A stretch of 64,000 nt of DNA from JAVJSD01 sp040219575 (GCA_040219575.1 JAVJSD010000120.1:186001-250000); one strand, 5' to 3'; counted from the first letter of the stretch, positions 33,352 through 41,056 are shown. A program made the numbers and translations. The notes: generated from the sequence alone by a model not told the origin.

Positions 33352-33434
33352 GCAAGCCGAAGGCGACGGCGTGCGCACGACGCCGAACTAGCTGGAAACG
33401 TTGCCGCAACGATCCGCCGACGCCTTCGGCTTGC
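33352..33434. repeat. 14-bp perfect inverted repeat with long spacer
   Basis: GCAAGCCGAAGGCG (33352-33365) is the exact reverse complement of CGCCTTCGGCTTGC (33421-33434). The spacer is 55 bases. The arms contain AAGCCG, as in the CCAAGCCGACG repeats. It lies in the 298-base gap between the cytochrome gene and the GNAT gene, which otherwise holds only a 24-codon frame of low credibility. Confidence 0.5.
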
Positions 33435-33524
33435 CGTTAAACGACATTCCTCCTTCCCGCATTGTACGCGATTGATTGTCGGAGCCGCCATTCGATTGCG
33501 CCAGCCCTTGGATCGGAGTCACTT

Positions 33525-33947
33525 GTGAGTCACTTGGAGTCGGAAGTCACGATCGGCGAGAGCCGGAAACTCACCGAGCGGGAGCTCGTCGCGCTGTACG
33601 AGTCCGTGTCGTGGTCGTCGGCGCGGAAGCCGAAACTGCTGCTTCAGGCGCTGCGGAATTCCCACACGCTGGTGACCGCCCGCTGTGGCCGGCGCCTGAT
33701 CGGACTGGGCAACGCGATTTCCGACGGCTTCCTGGTGGTGTATTATCCACACTTGGTGGTGCATCCTGAGTACCAGCGCCAGGGCGTGGGTCGGCGGATC
33801 GTCGAGCGGTTGCAAGCGCGCTACGCCGGATTCCACCAACAGGCCCTGCTCGCCGACGGCCTGGCGGTCGAGTTCTATCGCAAGTGCGGCTTTTACCGGG
33901 CCGGCAAGACCGAGCCGATGTGGATCTACGACGGCGACGATCACTAG
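33525..33947 (+). CDS. GNAT family N-acetyltransferase
   Basis: This is 140 residues from a GTG start (VSHLESEVTIGESRKLTERE). The acetyl-CoA-binding motif A is VVHPEYQRQGVGRRIVERLQ, with the QRQGVG loop for the pyrophosphate. Motif B follows (ALLADGLAVEFYRKCGFYRA). This is a small, single-domain acetyltransferase acting in the cytosol. The acceptor cannot be told from sequence. An in-frame TTG at 33462 would add an unlikely N terminus. Confidence 0.85.
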   Translation: MSHLESEVTIGESRKLTERELVALYESVSWSSARKPKLLLQALRNSHTLVTARCGRRLIGLGNAISDGFLVVYYPHLVVHPEYQRQGVGRRIVERLQARYAGFHQQALLADGLAVEFYRKCGFYRAGKTEPMWIYDGDDH

Positions 33948-33998
33948 AACGGATTATTGATGAAGTTCGTCGCGAGGGCGAATCGAGCGGCGCTGCCG

Positions 33999-34547
33999 AT
34001 GACCACCAACCCCTACACGTCGCCCGACACGAACTCGGCCAAGGCCTCGCCGGTGGTGCGCCGCATTTCCTGGCCGGCCGTCGTGTTGCAACTGGCGCTG
34101 CTGGCCGCAGTAATGACGATCGGCAGCTACACCGCGCCGCAATCGGGCGGCATGATGTGGGCGGGGATGGGGTTTCTCGCCTACACGCTGGGACTGCGAA
34201 TGCTGGTGCCGCGCGACCACCGTCGCGGCATTCGGCAGGTGCGGCAAGGGCGCTACGACCTGGCGTGCGGCAGTTTTCTCGATAGCTACGCCTTCTTCTC
34301 GCGTCATGTGTGGCTCGACCGCTACCGGGCGATCACGCTGCTGACGCCGTCGTACATGGCCTATCGCGAAATGGCTCTTTGCAACGCCGCCTACTGCTGC
34401 ACGCAGATCGGAGAAGGCAAGCGGGCGCGGGAGCTATATCACCAGGCGCTGGCGGAGTTTCCCCATTGCGGCATGGCGGCCTCGGCGTTGAACATGATCG
34501 AGTCGATCGAGAGCAGCCAAGACCGCGAGAGCGTCAGCGAATCGTAG
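33999..34547 (+). CDS. Small membrane protein with C-terminal TPR-like helices
   Basis: This is 182 residues from MTTNPYTSPDTNSAKASP. The NPYTSP start is a recurring N-terminal motif in planctomycete membrane proteins, which is why ATG 33999 is preferred over 33960. Two hydrophobic segments (AVVLQLALLAAVMTIGSYTA, GGMMWAGMGFLAYTLGLRML) are followed by a soluble helical part (YREMALCNAAYCCTQIGEGK, RARELYHQALAEFPHCGMAA) that resembles a tetratricopeptide pair. It lies in a run of three small membrane-protein genes with short gaps. Confidence 0.65.
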   Translation: MTTNPYTSPDTNSAKASPVVRRISWPAVVLQLALLAAVMTIGSYTAPQSGGMMWAGMGFLAYTLGLRMLVPRDHRRGIRQVRQGRYDLACGSFLDSYAFFSRHVWLDRYRAITLLTPSYMAYREMALCNAAYCCTQIGEGKRARELYHQALAEFPHCGMAASALNMIESIESSQDRESVSES

Positions 34548-34576
34548 ATCGTTGTCATTTGCACGTGGAGTTTGTG

Positions 34577-34930
34577 GTGGCGTCGAATCCCTACCAGCCG
34601 CCGAGGCTCGATTCGTTCGACGAGCAACCGCCGGCGGCGGACCTGCCGTTGGAAGATGGCGTGTTCACGCCGCAGCAGCGGGTCGACGCACTGCTTACCA
34701 ACGGTGTGTTGTTCTCGGTGATGTGGGTGCTCGGCGTCGGTTCGGCGTTTTCGCTTTATCTGGCCCGCCGGGCGCATCGTACGATTGTTGCTTCCGACCA
34801 GCGACTGTCGGGGATCTTTTGGGTATGGTGGTGCTATGTGGTGGGACTGTTGGGCGTCTTCATGGGAATGGGGCTCTTGCTGTTGATGCTGGCGCTCTCG
34901 ACTCCCGTGCAACGACTCCTGTCGGGTTGA
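34577..34930 (+). CDS. Small membrane protein with NPYQPP start
   Basis: This is 117 residues. GTG 34577 gives VASNPYQPPRLDSFDEQPPA and is 7 bases after GGAG. Two membrane segments follow (GVLFSVMWVLGVGSAFSLYL and a C-terminal YVVGLLGVFMGMGLLLLMLA). The NPYxxP start is shared with the previous gene. Function is unknown. Confidence 0.6.
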   Translation: MASNPYQPPRLDSFDEQPPAADLPLEDGVFTPQQRVDALLTNGVLFSVMWVLGVGSAFSLYLARRAHRTIVASDQRLSGIFWVWWCYVVGLLGVFMGMGLLLLMLALSTPVQRLLSG

Positions 34931-34936
34931 AGCCGG

Positions 34937-35212
34937 ATGACGCACCTTCTTGACTTCGCGATCGTGCGGTTGGCGCTGTTTGTGGGCCTGGTTTGGGTGC
35001 TGCTGCTGCCGGTGCTCCTGGTGGGCGCGGCCTGCCGAAAGAAACGAAACCTCGTGCGGCTGACCGGACCCTTCTTCGCCAGCTATGCCTGCGTGGTTCT
35101 GTTGCTGGTGCTGCTCGGCGCCGGCTTTTTTGAGTCGGCCGTGTTGCTTTGTTTCGTGGGCGTGCCGCTGTGCGGCTTCGCCTGGACGCTGGCCCTGCGC
35201 GGCAATCGGTAG
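34937..35212 (+). CDS. Small membrane protein
   Basis: This is a 91-residue protein with three hydrophobic segments (LALFVGLVWVLLLPVLLVGA, FFASYACVVLLLVLLGAGFF, SAVLLCFVGVPLCGFAWTLA) and a basic patch (CRKKRNLVRL) between the first two. It starts 6 bases after the preceding stop codon, so the three small membrane genes are probably one operon. No family is recognised. Confidence 0.55.
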   Translation: MTHLLDFAIVRLALFVGLVWVLLLPVLLVGAACRKKRNLVRLTGPFFASYACVVLLLVLLGAGFFESAVLLCFVGVPLCGFAWTLALRGNR

Positions 35213-35271
35213 CTCGGATTGTTGATCAGCCGCTGGGCGTTCGCAGCGTCTGGTTGTCGGAGTGCATTTCC

Positions 35272-35299
35272 GTAGCATGGCCGCCCTCGGCCGTGAATC
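35272..35299 (+). repeat. GTAGCATGGCCG palindrome, copy 1
   Basis: The GTAG head is followed by arms CATGGCCG (35276-35283) and CGGCCGTG (35288-35295) with loop CCCT, then AATC. Copies 2 and 3 are on the other strand at 35412-35434 and 35494-35517. Confidence 0.6.
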
Positions 35300-35408
35300 G
35301 GCGGTCCATCAAACGGAGCGTCGGCGCTTGCTTGGATCCGCATGCGGGGAGACGTCGCCTTCGCTGACGCGGGTCTTCGGGAAGTACGAACCGCGTAGCG
35401 GAGCGTTC

Positions 35409-35557
35409 ATTCACGGCCGGGGGCGGCCATGCTACTTAATTCGCCGCCGCGAGTCTTGCCGGAGCAGGACGCCAATTTTATGGAGCGCCGATTCACGGCC
35501 GGGGGCGGCCATGCTACTTGATTCGCCGCCGCGAGTCTTGTCGGAGCAGGACGCCAA
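35409..35557. repeat. 67-bp direct repeat, two copies, 82-bp period
   Basis: The copies at 35409-35475 and 35491-35557 differ at only a few positions. Each begins with ATTCACGG, contains a minus-strand GTAGCATGGCCG palindrome and continues through CGCCGCCGCGAGTCTTG to GGACGCCAA. The palindrome and its flank were therefore duplicated together as one unit. Confidence 0.8.
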
Positions 35558-35589
35558 GGCGTTTGCGGCTGATCGTACAGAGCGACCGT

Positions 35590-35659
35590 CGGAAGTCTCA
35601 CGACGTCTCACGACTTCCGCTACGCTTGTGACCGTCGGAAGGCTGGCGACTTCCGCTAC
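35590..35659 (-). repeat. Two GTAG-CGGAAGTC units in tandem
   Basis: Units at 35590-35623 (extended, with TCTCACGAC twice) and 35636-35659 (loop TGGC, one mismatch) both have the head on the minus strand. They lie just downstream of the stop codon of the gene ending at 35675. Confidence 0.65.
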
Positions 35660-35674
35660 GAGTGGCTCGCGGCG

Positions 35675-37426
35675 TTATACCGGTTCGCCTTCGATTACGA
35701 TCCGCCGCCAGATTTCGAACGTGAGCAACATCCACAGCCGCAGGCCGTAGCGGCCGGGGCCCTCCTCGATGTTGTAGTCGAGCAATTGCTGCACGCGATC
35801 CGCGTCGAAGATGCCGGCTTGCTTCACGCTGCGGCGGTCGAGAATCTTCCGCGCGTAGCGCCGAAGTTCGCCTTGAAACCAGTAATGCACGGGCACCCGC
35901 ATGCCGCTCTTGGGCCGCTGCAAGACCTCGCGCGGCAACTGGTCGGCGTAGGCCCGTTTCATGACGATCTTCTCCACGCCGGCCAGCAGTTTGAGCCGCG
36001 ACGGCATGGCGAAGCTGAGTTCGATCAGCCGTTCGTCGAACAACGGCGCCAGCGGCACAAGGCCCCACGCGCCGGTCATCCGCTCGACCTTGGGCAGGAT
36101 CAGGTGCGCCCCCTTGAGTCGGATGTTGATGGCGCTCAGCTTGTCGAGCAGACCGGTGGGACGCTCGCAGCGGAAGAAGGGAGTCAGGATCGACTCCAGG
36201 TCGGCGGCGAAGTCGATACGGCGGGCCATGTCGGCCGACAGCAGCCGCGAAAGCTCCTCGTAACCGCGGCGGTACGACGCCAGGTAGGCCCTCTCGCGAA
36301 ACGTCGGATCGTGCGTCCCTCCGCCGTACCAGTGCTGCATCAACATGGGGACGTTCTTCGGCCCGCCGAACAGCGGATCGCCTCCTTCGCCGTTGAAGGC
36401 GAAGCGGAAGTCGCCCGCCACTTGCGACGCCAACTCGAAGTTGGGCATCGTGATCGGATCGCCGATCGGATCGTCGAGATGCCAGATCATCTTCCGCAGT
36501 CGCGGCAGGAAATCTCGCGGCTCGATCAATACTTCGGTGTGCTGCGTGCGGCACCGCCTGGCCACGCTGCGGGCGAATTCCAGCTCGTGCGGGTACTGGG
36601 GGCCGAAGTGAATGGCGAAGGTGTGGACGCGGCGGTCGTGCAGCCGCGCCACGTCGGCCGCCACCACGCTCGAGTCGAGACCGCCCGAAAGAAACACCGC
36701 GGTCGGCTCGCCGCGAGGCAAACGCCGCGCCACGGCGCGGCGATGCTCCTCGCGGAAGCGTTCGACGTACCAGTCCTCGTCGTGCTCCCCCTGCTCGACC
36801 TCCTCGAAGCGGAAGTAGCGCACCAGTTGCGGCGGGCCCGCGCCGTCGCAGGTCAAGCGATGTCCCGCCGGCAGCTCGTACACTTCCTCCAGCATGGTCG
36901 CCGCGCCGGGCGTGAAGCTGAAGGTAAGGTACTCCGCCAGCGCCGCGGCCCGCAAACGCCTTGGGAAGCCCGGCGCCGCGCGAATCGCCTTCGCTTCGAC
37001 GCCGAACAGCAATCGTCCGTTGTGCCGCCCATAGAACAGCGTTCGCACGCCCGCGCCGTCGCGAACCAGGTGCAACGTCGCCCCGTCGCGAACGGCCAAC
37101 ACGAACGCGCCGCGGAGGCGCGAGGTCATTTCGGCGCCGAATAAGCGATACAGGGCGAGCAACGACTCCGCCGTGGCGTCGATCTCGCGCGGGCCCTCGA
37201 CGATGGTGCACCAGCCCGCCACGGCGACTTGCAGCGAACCGTCGCGCGCGACGCCGCCGCTCTGCAGATGCGCCGGGCCGCCTTCCCATCGCGATCGGTA
37301 ACCGATCGCGCCGTGTTCATCGTCGAGCCGCCGCAGCACTCCGCGGCCACGATGGCGCAGCACCTGATCCATCCGCTCCAACAACGCGTCGTCGCGGGGA
37401 CCGGAATAGCCGAACAGCGAGCCCAT
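35675..37426 (-). CDS. Asparagine-synthetase-like protein lacking the N-terminal cysteine
   Basis: This is 583 residues from MGSLFGYSGPRDDALLERMD. The C-terminal half is the ATP pyrophosphatase/synthetase domain, with the PP-loop LSGGLDSSVVAAD and a metal-binding segment FNGEGGDPLFGG. The N-terminal half has the class II glutaminase fold, but the nucleophile Cys2 (usually MCGI) is replaced by Gly-Ser and the Gln-binding RHRGPD segment is degenerate (RHRGRG). Glutamine hydrolysis is therefore unlikely. Members like this, including beta-lactam synthetase-type enzymes, use ammonia or an internal amine to form an amide. The ATG at 37426 is followed by the normal fold start. Longer in-frame starts to 37606 do not restore a cysteine at position 2. 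Confidence 0.8.
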   Translation of the reverse strand: MGSLFGYSGPRDDALLERMDQVLRHRGRGVLRRLDDEHGAIGYRSRWEGGPAHLQSGGVARDGSLQVAVAGWCTIVEGPREIDATAESLLALYRLFGAEMTSRLRGAFVLAVRDGATLHLVRDGAGVRTLFYGRHNGRLLFGVEAKAIRAAPGFPRRLRAAALAEYLTFSFTPGAATMLEEVYELPAGHRLTCDGAGPPQLVRYFRFEEVEQGEHDEDWYVERFREEHRRAVARRLPRGEPTAVFLSGGLDSSVVAADVARLHDRRVHTFAIHFGPQYPHELEFARSVARRCRTQHTEVLIEPRDFLPRLRKMIWHLDDPIGDPITMPNFELASQVAGDFRFAFNGEGGDPLFGGPKNVPMLMQHWYGGGTHDPTFRERAYLASYRRGYEELSRLLSADMARRIDFAADLESILTPFFRCERPTGLLDKLSAINIRLKGAHLILPKVERMTGAWGLVPLAPLFDERLIELSFAMPSRLKLLAGVEKIVMKRAYADQLPREVLQRPKSGMRVPVHYWFQGELRRYARKILDRRSVKQAGIFDADRVQQLLDYNIEEGPGRYGLRLWMLLTFEIWRRIVIEGEPV

Positions 37427-37629
37427 GGAATTCTTTCGGAAATCAACGCCGCAGGTCGCCATGCGAAGGGGCATGACTTTCCACGGCGTCCTTGGTACTC
37501 TGAGCCGTCCTTGGCGTGCTCGAGGTTGCTTGCAAGTCGATGCTTGCAAGGTGGCGACGTGCAACGACCTGCCGGGCGGCCGATTGCATCGCTCCATCGC
37601 CAGCACAATTTACGCTTCGCCCGCGTCTC

Positions 37630-37694
37630 AGCAACCGCCGAAAAGCAACCGCCCCCCAGCAACCGCCGACCAGCAACCGCCGACCAGCAACCGC
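37630..37694. repeat. 14-bp tandem repeat, about 4.6 units
   Basis: AGCAACCGCC plus four variable bases is repeated at 37630, 37644, 37658, 37672 and, partially, 37686. The array stops 8 bases before the start codon of the Kelch gene, so it forms that gene's leader. Confidence 0.8.
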
Positions 37695-37702
37695 AGTCGT
37701 CC

Positions 37703-38623
37703 ATGAACTCCTCCACGACCTGGCCCGATCTGCCCCGCGCGATCACGAGTTTCGGCGCCGCCGCACTTGGTGACGCGGTTTTCGTCTACGGTGGGCATCA
37801 CGGGAAAGCCCATCACTACTATGACGAGGGCCAGTCGGGCGAACTGCTGCGTCTGAACGTGCGAGACGCCGCCGGCTGGGACGTCGTTTCGGTCGGTCCG
37901 CGCCTGCAGGGCCTGGCGATGGTCGCCCATCAGGAGCGGCTCTACCGTCTGGGCGGCTTCGAAGCCCGCAACACGGTCGACCAGGAGCAAAACCTGTGGT
38001 CGATCGACCATTTCGCGTGCTTCGATCCTGCGGCCGGCGTGTGGCGCGATCTGCCGCCGATGCCGGAGCCACGTTCGTCGTTCGACGCGGCCGTGCTGGA
38101 GGGGGTGCTGTATGTGGTCGGCGGCTGGAAGTTGTGCGGCGACCGCGAAGCCTCCTGGTGCGAGACGGCCTGCGCCTGCGACCTGAACTCCGCCGCCCCC
38201 GTCTGGCGGGAGATTCCCCCGCCGCCGTTTCAACGTCGAGCGCTGTCGGTCGCCGCGCTCGACGGGCGAATTTACGTCCTGGGCGGCATGCAGCCGGACG
38301 GGGCGGTCTCGCGGGCCACGGCGGTTTTCGACCCGGCGTCGCGGCAGTGGAGCGGCGGACCCGACCTGCCGGGCGAGGAGATGGAGGCCTTCGGCACCGC
38401 CTGCTGCTCGCTGGAGGGCCGATTGTACGTCAGCACCAGCTCGGGCCGCGTATTGCGGCTGGCCCCCTCCGGCGACGCTTGGGAGGAGGTCGCCACGCTC
38501 GGCGACGGCCGTTTCTTCCACCGCATGACGCCGATCCGCGATGCGCGGCTGCTATTGATCGGCGGGGCCAGCATGCAACGGGGCAAGTACAAGAGCGTGG
38601 AAAGCGTGCGAATCGAGGGCTAG
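37703..38623 (+). CDS. Kelch-repeat beta-propeller protein
   Basis: This is 306 residues from MNSSTTWPDLPRAITSFGAA with no signal peptide. Kelch blades carry the GG...Y...W pattern: VFVYGGHHGKAHH, LYRLGGFEARN, LYVVGGWKLCGD, IYVLGGMQPDG and LLLIGGASMQRG. These make a five- to six-bladed propeller. Cytosolic Kelch proteins of this type include sialic acid mutarotase relatives and generic binding proteins. Active-site residues cannot be assigned. The start is directly after a 14-bp tandem array. Confidence 0.85.
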   Translation: MNSSTTWPDLPRAITSFGAAALGDAVFVYGGHHGKAHHYYDEGQSGELLRLNVRDAAGWDVVSVGPRLQGLAMVAHQERLYRLGGFEARNTVDQEQNLWSIDHFACFDPAAGVWRDLPPMPEPRSSFDAAVLEGVLYVVGGWKLCGDREASWCETACACDLNSAAPVWREIPPPPFQRRALSVAALDGRIYVLGGMQPDGAVSRATAVFDPASRQWSGGPDLPGEEMEAFGTACCSLEGRLYVSTSSGRVLRLAPSGDAWEEVATLGDGRFFHRMTPIRDARLLLIGGASMQRGKYKSVESVRIEG

Positions 38624-38647
38624 TGCTGGTTCTCGCGAAGAATTCGG

Positions 38648-38720
38648 GTAGCAGAAGTCGTGAGACTTCTTTAGGCTCCGACGTCGTCACGATTTCCTGA
38701 ACTCTCACGAGTTCAGCTAC
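38648..38720. repeat. Inverted pair of GTAG REP-like palindromes
   Basis: Left unit 38648-38670: GTAGC, arm AGAAGTC, loop GTGA, arm GACTTCT. Right unit 38698-38720, head on the other strand: arm TGAACTC, loop TCAC, arm GAGTTCA, then GCTAC. The arms of both units are perfectly paired although their sequences differ. Confidence 0.7.
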
Positions 38721-38793
38721 TCTACGATCAAGCCGTCCGAAGCCGGCGGACTGTGCCGGCACCCCCCCTTTTCAACGTTTTTTCACACCTCCA

Positions 38794-38823
38794 TTGTGGA
38801 ACGGCCTCCCCTACCGCTACAAT
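38794..38823 (+). promoter_or_regulatory. Candidate promoter of the cold-shock gene
   Basis: TTGTGG (38794-38799) and TACAAT (38818-38823) are separated by 18 bases. The -10 is close to consensus. A start here would give a leader of about 230 bases, as in cspA genes whose long leaders respond to temperature. Confidence 0.45.
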
Positions 38824-39062
38824 TTGCAGCGTCGCGATTTGTCGCGGCGAGCAGAAGTAGTAACAAGATGCTGGGCTGGACGCATGTCCGCTCTCCCTCC
38901 GGTTCCGCCGCAGTCCGTAGTTCCTCGAGTCGCCGCCTTGCGGCAGCCGCTCGACTTCGTGTTGTGGCCGTCTGCTCCTCTTTCTTTCGTGTCGGCCTGT
39001 GGGCAGTTCGCGTCTACGCCTTCTCCCCAGGCCCTGGTGTGTTTTTTTCGCGGAGCGCAGTA

Positions 39063-39263
39063 ATGCCACAGAGTAAGATTAAGAAGTTGGTCACGGACAA
39101 GGGTTTTGGGTTCATCGAGGGAGACCGGGGCGACCTGTTTTTCCATCACTCGGAGGTGCAAGGCACGACCTTCGAGGAACTGCGGGAAGGCCAAATGGTC
39201 GAGTACGAAGTCGGTCGCGGCCCCAAGGGGCCCCGCGCCACCGGCGTTCGTCTGGCTGACTGA
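39063..39263 (+). CDS. CspA-family cold-shock protein
   Basis: This is a 66-residue single cold-shock domain. It starts MPQSKIKKLVTDKGFGFIEG and has the RNP1-like KGFGFIEGDRGDLFFHHSEV and the C-terminal strand GPRATGVRL. The aromatic cluster (F, F, FFHH) that stacks on single-stranded RNA or DNA is intact. It probably acts as a nucleic-acid chaperone in the cytosol. A strong terminator at 39315-39352 closes the transcript. Confidence 0.92.
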   Translation: MPQSKIKKLVTDKGFGFIEGDRGDLFFHHSEVQGTTFEELREGQMVEYEVGRGPKGPRATGVRLAD

Positions 39264-39314
39264 TCGTCAACCGACCGCCAGGCCGCCGGCAGTTCGCCGA
39301 CCGCCAGCTCACAG

Positions 39315-39352
39315 CGCCCCGGAGACACATTCGTCTCCGGGGCGTTTTTTTT
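39315..39352 (+). terminator. Intrinsic terminator after the cold-shock gene
   Basis: Arms CGCCCCGGAGAC (39315-39326) and GTCTCCGGGGCG (39333-39344) pair perfectly over 12 bp with loop ACATTC, followed by eight Ts (39345-39352). It is the clearest terminator in the window. Confidence 0.93.
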
Positions 39353-39365
39353 GCGCGCCAATCGC

Positions 39366-39395
39366 TTGACGCCCGATACATCGGATTGCTATATA
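39366..39395 (+). promoter_or_regulatory. Candidate promoter of the padR operon
   Basis: TTGACG (39366-39371) and TATATA (39390-39395) are 18 bases apart, 29 bases before the padR start. AGGAG at about 39411 gives a good ribosome-binding site. PadR proteins usually repress their own promoters, so the overlapping AT-rich ATATATCGTCTATCG may include the operator. Confidence 0.6.
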
Positions 39396-39423
39396 TCGTC
39401 TATCGACACAAGGAGTCCCCGGC

Positions 39424-39777
39424 ATGACGCAGCGCGGAAACGACCTGATTCGCGGCAGCCTCGACTTGATGGTGCTGTCGGTCCTGGCCGACGGCCCCAA
39501 GTACGGCTACCTGATTCAGCAGCGATTGAACGACGCCAGCGGCGGCGCCGTCCGCGCTCCCGCCGGTTCGCTCTATCCGCTATTGCACCGGCTGGAGTCG
39601 GAAAAGTTGCTCCGCAGCCGGGTCGAGAACTCCACCGGTCGACAACGCAAGTGGTACGAGTTGACCGCCGCCGGTCGGCGTCGCCTGTCGAAGCAGGCCC
39701 AGCAGTGGAATGAGTTGGCGGCGTGTCTGGAGACGTTGTTGCGGCCGGTGCTCGAGGCGCCGCCCGATCCGGCTTGA
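39424..39777 (+). CDS. PadR family transcriptional regulator
   Basis: This is a 117-residue winged-helix repressor. It starts MTQRGNDLIRGSLDLMVLSV and continues LADGPKYGYLIQQRL. The recognition region is APAGSLYPLLHRLE, the usual PadR 'GTLYPLLHRLE' motif with A-P-A-G-S, and the wing is RKWYELTAAGRRRL. It has a short C-terminal dimerisation helix. The next gene starts 46 bases later and begins with the HAAS-like domain that typically partners PadR, so the two form a regulated unit. Confidence 0.93.
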   Translation: MTQRGNDLIRGSLDLMVLSVLADGPKYGYLIQQRLNDASGGAVRAPAGSLYPLLHRLESEKLLRSRVENSTGRQRKWYELTAAGRRRLSKQAQQWNELAACLETLLRPVLEAPPDPA

Positions 39778-39823
39778 ACATCTTCGGGCGCTCGTTCATT
39801 CGCTTCACGCGAGGAGCCGTCGG

Positions 39824-41056
39824 ATGACCGAACAAGACTTTGACCGATTCCTGGCGTCGCTCCAGGGAATGCTCAAAACCAACCGCCGGCGGCGCGACGC
39901 GATCGTCGGCGAACTGCGGGACCACTTGCTGGAGCGACTCGACGAGCTTGTCGCCCAAGGCGTCTCGCGCGATGAAGCGATGACCAGGGCCTTGGAGGAA
40001 TTCGGCGACGCGGCGGTGCTCGCCGCGCATTTCACAGCGATCTCTCGCAATCGGAACAGGAGAATTCTCATGCGTACGACAGTTGGAACCGTGGCGGCGT
40101 TGGCGGCGGTGCTTGTGGGGGTGGTCGCCTTCTGGCCCCAAGACGCCAGCGTTCCGCTCGCGCCGCGCAAGGTGACCGCGCAGGACGAACCGAAGGAGGT
40201 CAAGCCGCCGGCCGCGGAAGGCGTGGCGTTGCTCGACGAGGACGCGCTCGACGACGCGACCGTCGAGAAGCTGAAGAAGCCGATCGACGTCGACCTTATC
40301 GAGACGCCGCTGTCCGATGCACTGAGTTTCACGGTGGGTGCGGCCGAGGTGCAGTTTTACCTCGATCAACGGGCATTGGACGACATCGGCCTCACGGCCG
40401 ACGCGCCGGTCTCGCTCTCGCTCAGGTCCATCTCCGGCGAGATGGCGCTCGACCTGATACTGAAGCAACTCGACCTGACGTATGTCCTGCGCAGCGGGAT
40501 CGTCATGGTCACCACGCCGGAAGAGGCCGAGTACCAGATGACGGTTCGCGTTTACAAGTTGAAAGACTTGCGAACGGAGATGGAAATCGCGAAACAATCC
40601 GACACCCAGCACGCCGTCGAGGCCCTGGCGACGTTGGCGGAGGAGAGTCAGCCTCGCGGTTTCGGCGGAGGTTTTGGACCGGCGCGACCTGTCGAGGACG
40701 ACACCCTCCGCGTGCCGCTGCTGGAATCGATGCTGCAACTGCTCGAGCGACGCGACGCGCTGGAAGCGACCAATCCCGAGGCGGCCAAGAAAGTCGAGAA
40801 GGAGTTCTATCAACTCGCCCGCACCGTCCTGCCGCCTCCCGCCGCGCGGAGTCCCTACCAGGAGGTCGTCGAACTGATCATGACATCGATCAACCCGGAC
40901 TCGTGGGACGAAGTCGGCGGCCCGGGTTCGATCGGCGTGTTTCGCGACAAGCTGGTGGTCACCAACAGCCGCGAGGTGCATCGCAAGATCGACGACCTGC
41001 TGCGGCAGCTTCGCGAGAGCGGCGAAGCGCCCGCCGCCACGGCCACCGACGAATAG
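39824..41056 (+). CDS. HAAS-domain membrane protein with secretin/STN-like domain
   Basis: This is a 410-residue protein. Residues 1-75 (TEQDFDRFLASLQGMLKTNR, DHLLERLDELVAQGVSRDEA, MTRALEEFGDAAVLAAHF) form the HAAS / permease-prefix helical domain commonly encoded next to PadR. One membrane segment follows (TTVGTVAALAAVLVGVVAFW). The extracytoplasmic part contains an STN-like domain (PLSDALSFTVGAAEVQFYLD, ISGEMALDLILKQLDLTYVL), as in secretins and TonB-dependent receptors. A C-terminal domain ends IDDLLRQLRESGEA. The link of a cytosolic PadR-associated domain to an exported STN domain suggests envelope sensing. This is inference. Confidence 0.75.
   Translation: MTEQDFDRFLASLQGMLKTNRRRRDAIVGELRDHLLERLDELVAQGVSRDEAMTRALEEFGDAAVLAAHFTAISRNRNRRILMRTTVGTVAALAAVLVGVVAFWPQDASVPLAPRKVTAQDEPKEVKPPAAEGVALLDEDALDDATVEKLKKPIDVDLIETPLSDALSFTVGAAEVQFYLDQRALDDIGLTADAPVSLSLRSISGEMALDLILKQLDLTYVLRSGIVMVTTPEEAEYQMTVRVYKLKDLRTEMEIAKQSDTQHAVEALATLAEESQPRGFGGGFGPARPVEDDTLRVPLLESMLQLLERRDALEATNPEAAKKVEKEFYQLARTVLPPPAARSPYQEVVELIMTSINPDSWDEVGGPGSIGVFRDKLVVTNSREVHRKIDDLLRQLRESGEAPAATATDE

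Larger units (their letters stand above)
35213..35674. other. Repeat-rich gap between convergent genes
   Basis: 462 bases with no gene. It holds three GTAGCATGGCCG palindromes, a 67-bp direct repeat with an 82-bp period, and two GTAG-CGGAAGTC-type units, each listed separately. Confidence 0.65.
38624..39062. other. Repeat pair and long leader of the cold-shock gene
   Basis: 439 bases without a gene. The first 100 hold an inverted pair of GTAG palindromes (38648-38720). A promoter-like pair lies at 38794-38823 and the rest would form a leader of roughly 230 bases before the cold-shock start, including the hairpin at 38925-38954 (TCGAG...CTCGA with an inner GCCGC/GCGGC). Confidence 0.5.

Noticed and set aside
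33319..33391. 24-codon frame before the GNAT gene
   Set aside because: Too short, no ribosome-binding site, and overlaps one arm of an inverted repeat.
37630..37694. Possible CRISPR array
   Set aside because: The units are directly adjacent 14-mers without spacers, so this is a simple tandem repeat.
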